From Dehalococcoidia bacterium (GTDB lineage Bacteria > Chloroflexota > Dehalococcoidia > Lucifugimonadales > Lucifugimonadaceae), in NCBI GenBank assembly GCA_022819585.1, contig JAJEGY010000019.1, forward strand, positions 1 to 64,000: DNA of 64,000 nucleotides. Reading direction: 5' to 3'. Numbering within the stretch: the first letter of the stretch is position 1; each line of letters opens with the position of its first letter. This document shows, piece after piece, positions 25,330 to 33,510 of the stretch. The position numbers and the translations under genes were made by a program. The notes beneath the pieces are model-generated. The model ran no database searches and was not told the DNA's origin. It saw nothing but the letters and a program-made list of their open reading frames with translations.

Positions 25330-26394
25330 ATGACTCTCCGAGTTGTGGTTACCTGTGAGACCTTCGTGGATGTGAAGGGCATCATCGAGTCGGCGGGAGA
25401 TATCGAAGTAGAGATACTGGATCCCTTCACGGAACATGAACCTTACGTGGAGGCGTTGAAGGATGCCGATGGTGCGATGATAGCGACGTGGCCCCTGACC
25501 GGGCGGGACGTCATGGAGGCGTGCCCGAAGCTCAAGGTGGTCAGCCGCATGGGCGTTGGCGTCGACTCGATCGACCTCGATGCCGCTACCGAACTCGGGG
25601 TACTCGCATGCAACGTGCCGGGTGTCAACACGGTCGAGGTGGCCGACCATGCGATGGCAATGCTCCTATCGATCCTTCGCCGAATTCCCGAGACCGTGCA
25701 AGCATCCCGCGACGGAAAATGGTCCGATGACCCCGCGCTCATGCGGGAGTTCCAGGAAACCGTCGATCGGGTAGGCGGCAAAACCGTCGGCATCCTTGGT
25801 TTCGGAAACATCGGTCGCGCCTTCGCACAGCGCATCCGAGGCTTCGGTCCGAAACGCATCATCGCATACGACCCCTACGGTTACCAGTCGCAGGCTGACC
25901 TCTACGGCGTCCAACTCGTCGAACTCGATGAGATGCTGGCAGAATCGGACATCATCTCGATCCACTCGCCACACACAGCCGCGACCGACCACATCATTAA
26001 CGCTGAAACATTGGGGATGATGAAACCGACCGCTATCCTGCTGAACTGCGCCCGCGGTAAGTTAGTCGATCAGGTCGCTCTTCACGCCGCATTGCGTGAC
26101 GGTCAGATCGCGTTCGCCGGTATTGATGTCACTGAGGTCGAGCCTGTTTCGTCGGAAGATCCGATATTGAGCCTTGACAACTGCTACGTCACGCCTCACC
26201 TCGCCGGTTACTCGCCCACGTTCCTCAAGGAGTGCGGCCAGAAGCAGGCAGAGAATGTCAGCTTCGCGTTGACCGGCAGGGCCCCGCATGGCCTCACCAA
26301 CCCCGATGTCATCAAGACGATAGCCGTGCAGCGAGCCAGCGGGGGAAGTCGATGGGAAGGTGTCCCCGACTTCTCAACCAGCCTGCCGTTCTAG
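25330..26394 (+). CDS. D-isomer 2-hydroxyacid dehydrogenase
   Basis: A 354-residue NAD-dependent dehydrogenase of the phosphoglycerate dehydrogenase/glyoxylate reductase family. The Rossmann motif GILGFGNIGRAFAQRI lies near residue 155, with VSRMGVGVDSID (substrate Arg), NCARGKLVDQ, the catalytic Glu region DVTEVEP, and VTPHLAG with the catalytic His. It lacks the ACT domain of SerA, so a catabolic role on a 2-hydroxy or 2-keto acid is more likely than serine synthesis. It begins at ATG 25330 after GGAGCGAGG. Its 3' end converges with the methyltransferase gene 15 bases away. Confidence 0.88.
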   Translation: MTLRVVVTCETFVDVKGIIESAGDIEVEILDPFTEHEPYVEALKDADGAMIATWPLTGRDVMEACPKLKVVSRMGVGVDSIDLDAATELGVLACNVPGVNTVEVADHAMAMLLSILRRIPETVQASRDGKWSDDPALMREFQETVDRVGGKTVGILGFGNIGRAFAQRIRGFGPKRIIAYDPYGYQSQADLYGVQLVELDEMLAESDIISIHSPHTAATDHIINAETLGMMKPTAILLNCARGKLVDQVALHAALRDGQIAFAGIDVTEVEPVSSEDPILSLDNCYVTPHLAGYSPTFLKECGQKQAENVSFALTGRAPHGLTNPDVIKTIAVQRASGGSRWEGVPDFSTSLPF

Positions 26395-26409
26395 TCAGCA
26401 AAAACCGAA

Positions 26410-27645
26410 CTATCCCAAGACTTCCATCATCACCACTCGATTGGTGTTAGTCCCCTTGCTGTTGTTGGTGACGCCCCAAACGTTCGCGGTCTTGCTGAAC
26501 TCTTGCTGATTGACAAGAACGCCGATTAGGCGGACAGGCAGGCTTGCAGCTTGGATGGCGTCGTAGACTAGGTTTTCGAGTTTCAGACTAGCGTTTCGGA
26601 TTTCACCCACTTCGTAGCAAATCACACCGCCGGGCTTGACGACTCGGCAGAGTTCTCGGAGCGTCTGTGCAGTGAAGTTTTGCCAGTTTTTCGGATTTGC
26701 AGTCGTCTCGATCTTGCCTTCGTCGATGCTGATGTCGGCAAACCAAGCTCGCACATGGTTGTCGGATAGATAGTCGACAGTGTCGAGAAACGGAGGCGAT
26801 GTCACGACTAGGTCGATCGCATTGTCTTCGATATGATCGGTGTCGCGCGCGTCGGTGCAGGTCAGTACTGGCCCTGGATAATTCAGTTCACCGTGTCTAA
26901 GCAAGGACTGACTCTTCTTGGCGATGAGAGTTTTGACGTCTCGTTTAGGTGGGGTTTGGTTACGTCGGAGGTTGATTCGTCTCTGGCTTTCGATGGAAGC
27001 GGCTTGGTTCGGTGGGAGGGTGTAGACCGAGAAGAAGCCCGGGGAGTGTCCCGTAAGGCGACTAATGGCGACTAGGCGTATCCAATCGTCGATGTGGTCA
27101 AAGGCATCGGAATGTCCTCGGCGTCGGAGCCACTCTCGAAGGGCTGTGATTTGGCGGAGCGTGGCTTCGTGATAGAAGGCTGTAAAAGGTCGATCATGGT
27201 CGGTCGGTTCGGTGGAGTTCCAGTCGATGTCGTTGAGACGTTCTTCGACCTCGGATTGAGAAGGTGTATTCAAGCGTGGTCGTGTGATCATCATTGAGAT
27301 GGGATTGGCATCATTGCCAACGGGCTGACGATCCAAAATCGCGGCTTGGATCGGAGTTGTGCCGCGGCCCATAAACGGGTCGTAAACGATATCGGACGGC
27401 TGAGTCAGGCGGTTGATGAAGAACTCAGGCAGTTGAGGCTTGAAACACGCGCGGTAGCTGATTTCATGGAGCGCGTGACCAGCGCGTTGAGTAGAAGTCC
27501 AGAACTCGTTGATGAAGTACCGGAGCGACGGCGTGTCTGACCCAGAAGATGAATCGACGACTTCGGTCTTGGTCCCGAAGTCGTCGAAGTTAATCAGGTG
27601 ATTGACGAAAGCGTCGATGCGGGTGCGTTGTTCTTCGATGACCAC
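26410..27645 (-). CDS. Site-specific DNA methyltransferase (N4-cytosine or N6-adenine)
   Basis: A 411-residue SAM-dependent methyltransferase with motif I YDPFMGRGTTPIQAA near residue 92 and the catalytic motif IV VTSPPFLDTVDYLS near residue 280. In this order (I before IV) it fits a DNA amino-methyltransferase; SPPF rather than DPPY points toward N4-cytosine methylation. No restriction endonuclease gene is adjacent, so it is an orphan, perhaps regulatory or defensive. The start is GTG 27645, the only in-frame candidate before the conserved region. That codon lies in one arm of a 14-bp perfect inverted repeat (27639-27679), so translation may be controlled by the hairpin. Confidence 0.82.
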   Translation of the reverse strand: MVIEEQRTRIDAFVNHLINFDDFGTKTEVVDSSSGSDTPSLRYFINEFWTSTQRAGHALHEISYRACFKPQLPEFFINRLTQPSDIVYDPFMGRGTTPIQAAILDRQPVGNDANPISMMITRPRLNTPSQSEVEERLNDIDWNSTEPTDHDRPFTAFYHEATLRQITALREWLRRRGHSDAFDHIDDWIRLVAISRLTGHSPGFFSVYTLPPNQAASIESQRRINLRRNQTPPKRDVKTLIAKKSQSLLRHGELNYPGPVLTCTDARDTDHIEDNAIDLVVTSPPFLDTVDYLSDNHVRAWFADISIDEGKIETTANPKNWQNFTAQTLRELCRVVKPGGVICYEVGEIRNASLKLENLVYDAIQAASLPVRLIGVLVNQQEFSKTANVWGVTNNSKGTNTNRVVMMEVLG

Positions 27646-27679
27646 TCCGCGAGATTTTATGCAAATCGCGGAGTGGTCA
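27639..27679. promoter_or_regulatory. Perfect 14-bp inverted repeat over the methyltransferase start codon
   Basis: TGACCACTCCGCGA (27639-27652) is mirrored by TCGCGGAGTGGTCA (27666-27679) around a 13-base loop containing ATTTTATGCAAAT-like sequence. The GTG start codon of the methyltransferase (27645-27643) and the GCGGAG that would serve as Shine-Dalgarno lie in the arms. The repeat lies just downstream of the VWA lipoprotein gene on the same strand. It may terminate that transcript, hide the methyltransferase start in longer transcripts, or be a protein-binding operator; no long T-run follows the stem. Confidence 0.7.
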
Positions 27680-27690
27680 GAGCATTAGGT

Positions 27691-29616
27691 TTACCTGCTG
27701 TACCCGGTCCTAGGCGCTGGCTCGATGACCTCCACGCTTCCCACTAGCGAGTTGAGAACGAAATCGAAATCGTGGTACGCGTCGGACCCTGCGATCGGCG
27801 ATCCGACGTTGCGCAGCATGTGCGCTAGATTGGAAAGGTCGCCGTGAACATCCCCAGGACGTTCGCCTCGGTAGTCGTTTAACCCGCTGTAGCGATCGGC
27901 TGCAAGGGCTACGATGGCCCCGAAGTCGGTTGTGGCATCCCTTGACGAGAGCACAGCTTCGATCTCTTCGTGCTGACGGTTGTTGTCTCCAGTTCGTGGA
28001 GTGACCCACCGGACTTCAACCTCGCCCAATGGACTCTTGACGTGACCGAGCGAGTAGCGGTCGACGAGTTCGAGTTCGAAGAAGACGGTCGTCGCGGCTC
28101 CGGCTGGGAGTTCCGCGAACTTCTTCTCGGCTCGCGTGAACGACTCGTCAGAAGTGACGCGGTTCTCATACCCGATCATTCTCCAACTATGTACGAGTTG
28201 ATCGTCCCACACGACCTGCGCTCGAGTCTGATCAGCGAACGGCACCGACAAAGCCAACCAGTTCTCACGACTGAAGAGCGTCTGCCCCTCTTCCGGCGTG
28301 CTCAGGTACCGATACCAACCATTTCCATGCTGCGCGAGTTGCTCCAGCAAGACATCGTTGTAGTTATTGATGCCCACGCCGATGGTGATCAACCTCAATG
28401 GGTTGTCAGGGTTGTGGTCCGCGGCAGACTCGAGGATCGCGAAGGGATTGGTCGCATCGACGTTTGCCACTCCATCCGACATCAAGATGATGTAGTTGAG
28501 GGCATCTGGACGTCGGCGGCGCATCTCGTCAGTCAGTTGAACGGCTAGGTTGAGGCCGGCTTGGACGTTTGTCGAACCACCAGGATGCAGACCATGAATA
28601 GAGTCGCGGACGCTACGGGAGTCCGGACGTTCGTCATCAACTGTGAGATGATGCTTGACGTTGTTGTCGAAATGGACGACCGACATGCGATCATCGCGTC
28701 CGAGACTGTTGCGGATGGCATCCGCAGCGTCTCTTGCGATTTGGACGCGGTTGCCGTCCCGCATAGAGCCTGATCCGTCAAGAACGAGAGTCACGTTGAG
28801 CGGAAGATCGGCGAAGATCTCAGGTGCTTGAAACCCGACCCGTGCAAGATGCAGACCATTGTCAAGCGGATGCTCGATGACGTCGGTTGTGATGTTGAAC
28901 GAATCATCGTGGCGTGGCATTTCATAGCCGTAGTTGAAGGCGTTGATCCACTCTTCAGCACGGACCGACGCCGGATCGACCTCGTAACCGGAGCGTGCCC
29001 AGTTCAGAGCGAGTTGGAACGACGTCCGGTCGGTGTCGAGGCTAAATGTGGAGGTGTCATCCTCTGAGGTGAGCGCGAAGTTGGAGCGAGCAGTGTTCTG
29101 GAACGTAGTCGCTCCGGGTTGAGAGGGCTGCATCGGGGACGGCGGTGATGAACTTTCCGCAGCGGCCGCGACCGGGGAAGTGGGAGCTACGTGGGCCTCC
29201 GTCTCCACTTCAACGATCTTCTCCACCTCAACCTCACGAATCACTTCCCTTTCAACTTCAACCGCTACTTCCTTTTCAACCACTACGGTCTGTACAACCG
29301 TCTGGCCCGGGACTTCAACTTCCCTCTCAACGACAACGGTCTGGACTACAGTCTCCCCAGCCACCTGCACTTCTCTGTCGACCACAACGGTCTGAATCAC
29401 GTTGCGTTCAACCTCGACGATCTTCTCGACTTCGACAGTCTGGATAACCGTATCGCCTGAAACCGGGACCTCCTTTTCAACCACTACGGTCTGAACGACT
29501 GTCTCCGTTCCCGAACATGCAATCGTTGCGGCAACCATCACGCCTACGAGTGCAAGCGCGACTGCGATCAACGATTTGGATTTGGAGAGTCTCTTCGCTT
29601 CGATATTCTTGTGCAT
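27691..29616 (-). CDS. VWA-domain lipoprotein (YfbK-like) with Val/Glu repeat stalk
   Basis: A 641-residue secreted lipoprotein: signal peptide ending in the lipobox ATIAC (Cys34), then a stalk of repeated VVQTVVVEKEV-type units (about 38-138), a Pro/Ser linker, a YfbK/von Willebrand N-terminal segment (NTARSNFALTSEDDTSTFSLDTDRTSF region), the VWA domain with the metal-site motif DGSGSM, and a C-terminal DUF3520-like part. Such Val/Glu repeat stalks are common in Chloroflexota cell-surface lipoproteins and place the domain away from the membrane. VWA domains bind metal and ligands; a substrate is unknown. The DUF4349 lipoprotein gene upstream on the same strand has the same kind of stalk. Confidence 0.87.
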   Translation of the reverse strand: MHKNIEAKRLSKSKSLIAVALALVGVMVAATIACSGTETVVQTVVVEKEVPVSGDTVIQTVEVEKIVEVERNVIQTVVVDREVQVAGETVVQTVVVEREVEVPGQTVVQTVVVEKEVAVEVEREVIREVEVEKIVEVETEAHVAPTSPVAAAAESSSPPSPMQPSQPGATTFQNTARSNFALTSEDDTSTFSLDTDRTSFQLALNWARSGYEVDPASVRAEEWINAFNYGYEMPRHDDSFNITTDVIEHPLDNGLHLARVGFQAPEIFADLPLNVTLVLDGSGSMRDGNRVQIARDAADAIRNSLGRDDRMSVVHFDNNVKHHLTVDDERPDSRSVRDSIHGLHPGGSTNVQAGLNLAVQLTDEMRRRRPDALNYIILMSDGVANVDATNPFAILESAADHNPDNPLRLITIGVGINNYNDVLLEQLAQHGNGWYRYLSTPEEGQTLFSRENWLALSVPFADQTRAQVVWDDQLVHSWRMIGYENRVTSDESFTRAEKKFAELPAGAATTVFFELELVDRYSLGHVKSPLGEVEVRWVTPRTGDNNRQHEEIEAVLSSRDATTDFGAIVALAADRYSGLNDYRGERPGDVHGDLSNLAHMLRNVGSPIAGSDAYHDFDFVLNSLVGSVEVIEPAPRTGYSR

Positions 29617-29752
29617 CTCTATGTGTCCTCCGGGACTTTCTTTTCAGATCACTGAAGAACAGACGAAACGACTCACGAATTTGTTCCACCACCGCAACAT
29701 CATTCCGGCGAAGGTCGGAATCCACACGGCCCGTAAAACGCAAAGCTCCCCC

Positions 29753-29797
29753 ATAGAAAAGAAAAAGAGCTCGGAACCAGCAATGGTCCCGAGCTCT
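29753..29797 (-). terminator. Rho-independent terminator
   Basis: On the minus strand AGAGCTCGGGACC (29797-29785) pairs with GGTTCCGAGCTCT (29778-29766) in a 13-bp stem with one G-T pair and a six-base loop, followed directly by TTTTCTTTTC. It terminates the DUF4349 lipoprotein gene that ends at 29842 and separates it from the VWA gene. Confidence 0.9.
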
Positions 29798-29841
29798 CAA
29801 TAACCCGACTTGCGCCGCAACGACGGCAACAAGCAGCTACG

Positions 29842-31602
29842 CTACGCTGAACTCGATCTTTCGTCAGAGTTCTCTTCGTCAGAATCGTCGCTGCCGTCAG
29901 TCGGCACATAGACCACGCTTTGCACACTGCGCTGGCGACGGATGATGAAGCGAACGAAGAAGAAGACCGCCGCACCCAGGATCAGCCAAATGGGCGAAGT
30001 GATCGCCAGCCAGATGCCCGCGTTTCCGGCGAAGGATGCGACACCTATGAGTGCGTTGATCGCGTTTGTGGCCGTCCCACCGGGGTTGAAGTCGGACGAT
30101 TCGATCTCCGGCCCGGGGTAGACGTAAATATGGGCGTAAAGGGTCTCCTCCACCTCGCCAGCATCGCTGTCCCCTCGGATCTCGAAGACGATTTGGTACG
30201 ACTCTGGCCGGTGCCGATCAAAGACGTGCTCGATCTCGATGCCGGTATCTCCCGGAGATACATTACCTTCAACGACCCGAGAGCCATCCCGGAAGTCCCA
30301 TGAGTATCGAACGTTGCGGAGCGTCTCAGGGTGGTTGAAAGAAGCAGTCAACGTCACCGGTTGACCCTCCTCGACATCCCATTGAGATGCAGTTACGAAA
30401 GCATCGATGCGAGGCAGTTCCGACACGTTGGCCCAGAGCTGATCCTCGCCCTCGGCAAGTCCGCGATCGGAGAATGCTCTGACCCTTGCGGTCACGACAT
30501 GAGGTGCGAACTCGTCTGAATGGTAGGTATGAGGAACCGGGACGCTTAAGAGGCCATCTTCGCCCTCTGTGCGAAGACCTGTATACACGGTTTGCGGTGC
30601 AGATCCATCGCCGAAATCCCAAGTAATCTCGAAGTTGTCGTAGTCCTCCGGCGGATAGAAGCGAGCAGTGTACTTGCGTCCAACACCTATGCCGACATGC
30701 ACATCCTCGCCAACATCGACTCGCATCGGCACAGGCGAACGGTTGACGGTCACTGTGAGGCGAGAGTAAGCAGCTGATTCGCTGATGAATGCCAGACGAC
30801 CGTCTATACGCTCAAGCTCGGACTGCCAATTCGTTATTTCGCGCTGGACTTCTAAAAGCTCTTGGACCGAGTCGTAGTTTTCGTTTCGGAGAAGCGTGGT
30901 GAGGGCATCAACGGTCTCTTGGACCGTGGAGCGACGTGCTCCGAGATCAATGTACTCCTCCGTGAAATCGGTAGAGTCGGATTGCGATGAAACGACCTTC
31001 GCGACGTTTGCAGAGATTTGATTGATCGCAGAGTCCAGAATCTCAGCCGGGATACGGACGGTGATGTGGTAGTAGGAACCCTCTTCGATCGTATTGCTGT
31101 TGACCACCCAGCCGCCGCGGGAGACGGCAAGAGCGCCGATAGCATCGATCGTCGCTGCGGGGTCGTTCGACTCAACGACCAAGTCGGCATTGCGGACGAT
31201 GATGCGATTCGTAGGTTGGATCGAGATGTCGACGCTTTGTCCCAACTGCTGTGCGACTTTTGCAGCCGCGGCGGCTGGTGCTGCTGGCATTTGTGCCGGC
31301 ATTTCCGATTCGAGCATCATAGCCTCTGCCGCAAACTCCTCCATTACCTCCTTTTCGACCTCTACTACCCTTTCGACAACCACTGTTGCGATGGCGGCAC
31401 TATCGTCTTTGGCGAAGAGAGCCCCAGGGGCACCAGGTTGACCGGGGCGACCAAAGGAGTAGGCGGACTGTTCTTCGCTTCCGCCACAGGCGAACACGAG
31501 CGCCATAGAGGCTAAGAGTGTGACGAACATTGCGAGTTTCAGAGCCGAGATGGTTTCGACTCGCGGTTGCCCTGCGCGGAATTTCAATCTGGGAGCGTTC
31601 AT
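29842..31602 (-). CDS. DUF4349 lipoprotein with PKD domains and C-terminal membrane helix
   Basis: A 586-residue lipoprotein: signal peptide with lipobox VFAC (Cys39), a short IATVVVERVVEVEKEV stalk, a DUF4349 domain (about 130-280; NRIIVRNADLVVES, EEGSYYHITVRIPAE, a coiled-coil TVQETVDALTTLL), two PKD/Ig-like domains (ITWDFGDGS and YSWDFRDGS motifs), one transmembrane helix near 530-550 and a short charged cytoplasmic tail rich in Asp/Ser. DUF4349 proteins lie at the cell surface in Firmicutes and Chloroflexota; their function is unknown. PKD domains bind other proteins or polysaccharides. Start ATG 31602 has AAGGAAC upstream; an in-frame ATG further up gives 21 extra, unlikely residues. Confidence 0.85.
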   Translation of the reverse strand: MNAPRLKFRAGQPRVETISALKLAMFVTLLASMALVFACGGSEEQSAYSFGRPGQPGAPGALFAKDDSAAIATVVVERVVEVEKEVMEEFAAEAMMLESEMPAQMPAAPAAAAAKVAQQLGQSVDISIQPTNRIIVRNADLVVESNDPAATIDAIGALAVSRGGWVVNSNTIEEGSYYHITVRIPAEILDSAINQISANVAKVVSSQSDSTDFTEEYIDLGARRSTVQETVDALTTLLRNENYDSVQELLEVQREITNWQSELERIDGRLAFISESAAYSRLTVTVNRSPVPMRVDVGEDVHVGIGVGRKYTARFYPPEDYDNFEITWDFGDGSAPQTVYTGLRTEGEDGLLSVPVPHTYHSDEFAPHVVTARVRAFSDRGLAEGEDQLWANVSELPRIDAFVTASQWDVEEGQPVTLTASFNHPETLRNVRYSWDFRDGSRVVEGNVSPGDTGIEIEHVFDRHRPESYQIVFEIRGDSDAGEVEETLYAHIYVYPGPEIESSDFNPGGTATNAINALIGVASFAGNAGIWLAITSPIWLILGAAVFFFVRFIIRRQRSVQSVVYVPTDGSDDSDEENSDERSSSA

Positions 31603-31736
31603 GATTGTTCCTTGGTTTAGTTGCTCACTATTATCTAGACGCTCAACCCATGAGATAAGTTCCACGCGACAGAATTATCCTTCTTATGAGGCGTGGCGGA
31701 GCGCCACAATAGGATTGAACTCGGAAGGCGAAACTG

Positions 31737-32543
31737 ATGGCTGAAGGCAACGGCAAGAAGAAAGTACTGATCACTGGTGGCGCTGGATTGATCGGAGGGG
31801 TCCTGATTGATCGACTCGGAGAACGCTATGAATTGTCCTCGCTGGATCTGAAGGAAGCGGATGGAGTACCCTCGCATGTCGCCTCGCTCGACGATTTAGA
31901 CGCCATGCAACCCGCATTTGCAGGCGTAGATGCCGTGGTGCACTTGGCGGCTGACCGCTCCGCGTACGCCGAGTGGGATTCAGTGCTGCCGAACAACCTG
32001 GTTGGAACCTACAACGTCTTCGAGGCAAGCCGTCGCGAGGGAGTGAAACGAGTGATCTTCGCATCCTCAAACCACGCCACTGGCGGAAACTACCTGGATG
32101 AACCATGGAGCCTCGTCGGTTCTGGGCAATTCGACAAATTGGAAGCCGGTGCATATCCATTGGTCGACGAAGACACCATGATCCGTCCAGACGGCTTTTA
32201 CGGCGTCTCAAAGGCATTCGGTGAGGCAATCGGAAGCTACTACAACGACTACCACGACGTCTCCTCGATACACCTCCGAATCGGATGGGTAATATCCACA
32301 GACGACCCCACCTTTTCGCCCTTTGCACTATCCCTATGGTTGAGCCACGCCGACGTCGCGCAAATCGTCAGCCTCTCCATCGACGCTTCAGAATCCCTGA
32401 AGTACGGCATCTACTACGCAACCTCCGACAATAAGTGGAAAATCTTCGACATCAGCAGAGCCAAAACCGAACTAGGCTTCGCCCCCGAAGATGGCTCAGG
32501 CGACGACTTTGTAGAAGGTCCTCCGCCAGTCCGGGATAGATAA
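31737..32543 (+). CDS. NAD-dependent epimerase, uronate dehydrogenase-like
   Basis: A 268-residue SDR protein with the NAD-binding motif VLITGGAGLIGG (9-20), HLAADRSAYAEWDSVLPNN in the position typical of uronate dehydrogenase, and the active site FYGVSKAFGE (Tyr-x-x-x-Lys). Members oxidise galacturonate or glucuronate to the aldaric acid lactone, which would feed the sugar-acid dehydratases of the window. Substrate is inferred from the pattern and gene setting. A GGAAGG Shine-Dalgarno precedes ATG 31737. It is divergent from the DUF4349 gene; a palindromic repeat follows its stop. Confidence 0.82.
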   Translation: MAEGNGKKKVLITGGAGLIGGVLIDRLGERYELSSLDLKEADGVPSHVASLDDLDAMQPAFAGVDAVVHLAADRSAYAEWDSVLPNNLVGTYNVFEASRREGVKRVIFASSNHATGGNYLDEPWSLVGSGQFDKLEAGAYPLVDEDTMIRPDGFYGVSKAFGEAIGSYYNDYHDVSSIHLRIGWVISTDDPTFSPFALSLWLSHADVAQIVSLSIDASESLKYGIYYATSDNKWKIFDISRAKTELGFAPEDGSGDDFVEGPPPVRDR

Positions 32544-32573
32544 TTAGGCGATCCAGTAGGCGGTCCCCGACCC

Positions 32574-32602
32574 GCAGGTGCAGGTTTCAAACCTGCCCCT
32601 GC
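32574..32602. repeat. GCAGGTTTCAAACCTGC palindromic repeat
   Basis: GCAGGTGCAGGTTT and AAACCTGCCCCTGC form an imperfect hairpin between the convergent epimerase and channel genes. The same type, GGGGCAGGTTTGAAACCTGCCCC, is an intergenic repeat of wide occurrence. It probably serves as a bidirectional terminator-like structure, although no T-run is present. Confidence 0.65.
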
Positions 32603-32631
32603 AACGCGAGCATCAAATACCCCGAAAGACA

Positions 32632-33447
32632 TCAATCCTTCGGATAATCCGAAATCCTCGTCTCCAGCCGACGTAGGCTTTCCTGAGTCGCTCGAAGCTC
32701 TTGCAGAAGTTCCTCACGCGATGCCGGAGGCTGCAGCTCCCTAAGCCGTTCCTCTTTGGCACGGTCAAGGTTGTTGATGACCACCGCTATGAATAAGTTC
32801 ACAACCACGAACGTCCCCACAATCACAAAACTCACGAAATATATCCAAGCGTACGGATTGATCTCCATGGCCTTTGCGTTGACATCGATCCAGCCTTCTA
32901 AAGTGATCATTTCGAATAGAGTGAGAACGGCTATCCCGATGTGGCCCCAGTGTTCGGGATCCCCTTCTTGGAAAAGCTGGATGCCGATAATCGCATAGAT
33001 ATAAACGATGATGCTCATCAGCATCAGGATGTGTCCGACACTCGGAATAGAGCGGACAAGCGCGGAGACGATCAGCCGGAGGTCTTCTATCGTGGATATG
33101 AGGCGAAGAACGCGCAGCAGACGACCCAACCGGGCGATCAGCGCGAATGTGCCCGTGGCGGGAACTAGCGAGAAGACGATCACGCTGAAGTCGAAGATGT
33201 TCCAACCGTCTCTGTAGTAGTCGAGCGGACGAGGCCAAAGAGCAAGCATCTTCAGCAGCGCCTCGATGATGAATATGCCCAGGATGATGCGATTGCCCAG
33301 AGTCAGGAGCGCATCGTATCGGTCGACGATTTCAGGTTCCGTGCGTAGCCCTAGAATGGCCGCGCTAAGGAGTATCAGAGCAATGATGAAGTACTCGAAG
33401 ATCGAGCTTGAGACCACTCTTTGGGCGTTCTTCGTCAACAGATCCAT
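32632..33447 (-). CDS. Voltage-gated cation channel, BacNav/BacCav type
   Basis: A 271-residue single-domain six-helix channel subunit that forms tetramers. The S4 voltage sensor reads LIARLGRLLRVLRLI, with arginines at every third position. The pore loop reads MITLEGWIDVN, followed by S6 (FVVVNLFIAVVINN) and a C-terminal coiled coil (EERLRELQPPASREELLQEL). The usual bacterial sodium-channel filter is TLESW; here Ser is Gly, giving TLEGWID. That filter is, as I recall, nearly identical to that of the calcium-selective CavMr of Meiothermus ruber, so calcium permeation is likely. A GGAGGAG Shine-Dalgarno precedes ATG 33447. It lies alone between repeats. Confidence 0.9.
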   Translation of the reverse strand: MDLLTKNAQRVVSSSIFEYFIIALILLSAAILGLRTEPEIVDRYDALLTLGNRIILGIFIIEALLKMLALWPRPLDYYRDGWNIFDFSVIVFSLVPATGTFALIARLGRLLRVLRLISTIEDLRLIVSALVRSIPSVGHILMLMSIIVYIYAIIGIQLFQEGDPEHWGHIGIAVLTLFEMITLEGWIDVNAKAMEINPYAWIYFVSFVIVGTFVVVNLFIAVVINNLDRAKEERLRELQPPASREELLQELRATQESLRRLETRISDYPKD

Positions 33448-33510
33448 TCCTGCGATGCTCCTCCTTCGTGTGGTGGATAACGGATTTACAGACGTTAATC
33501 CTGTGGCGAA

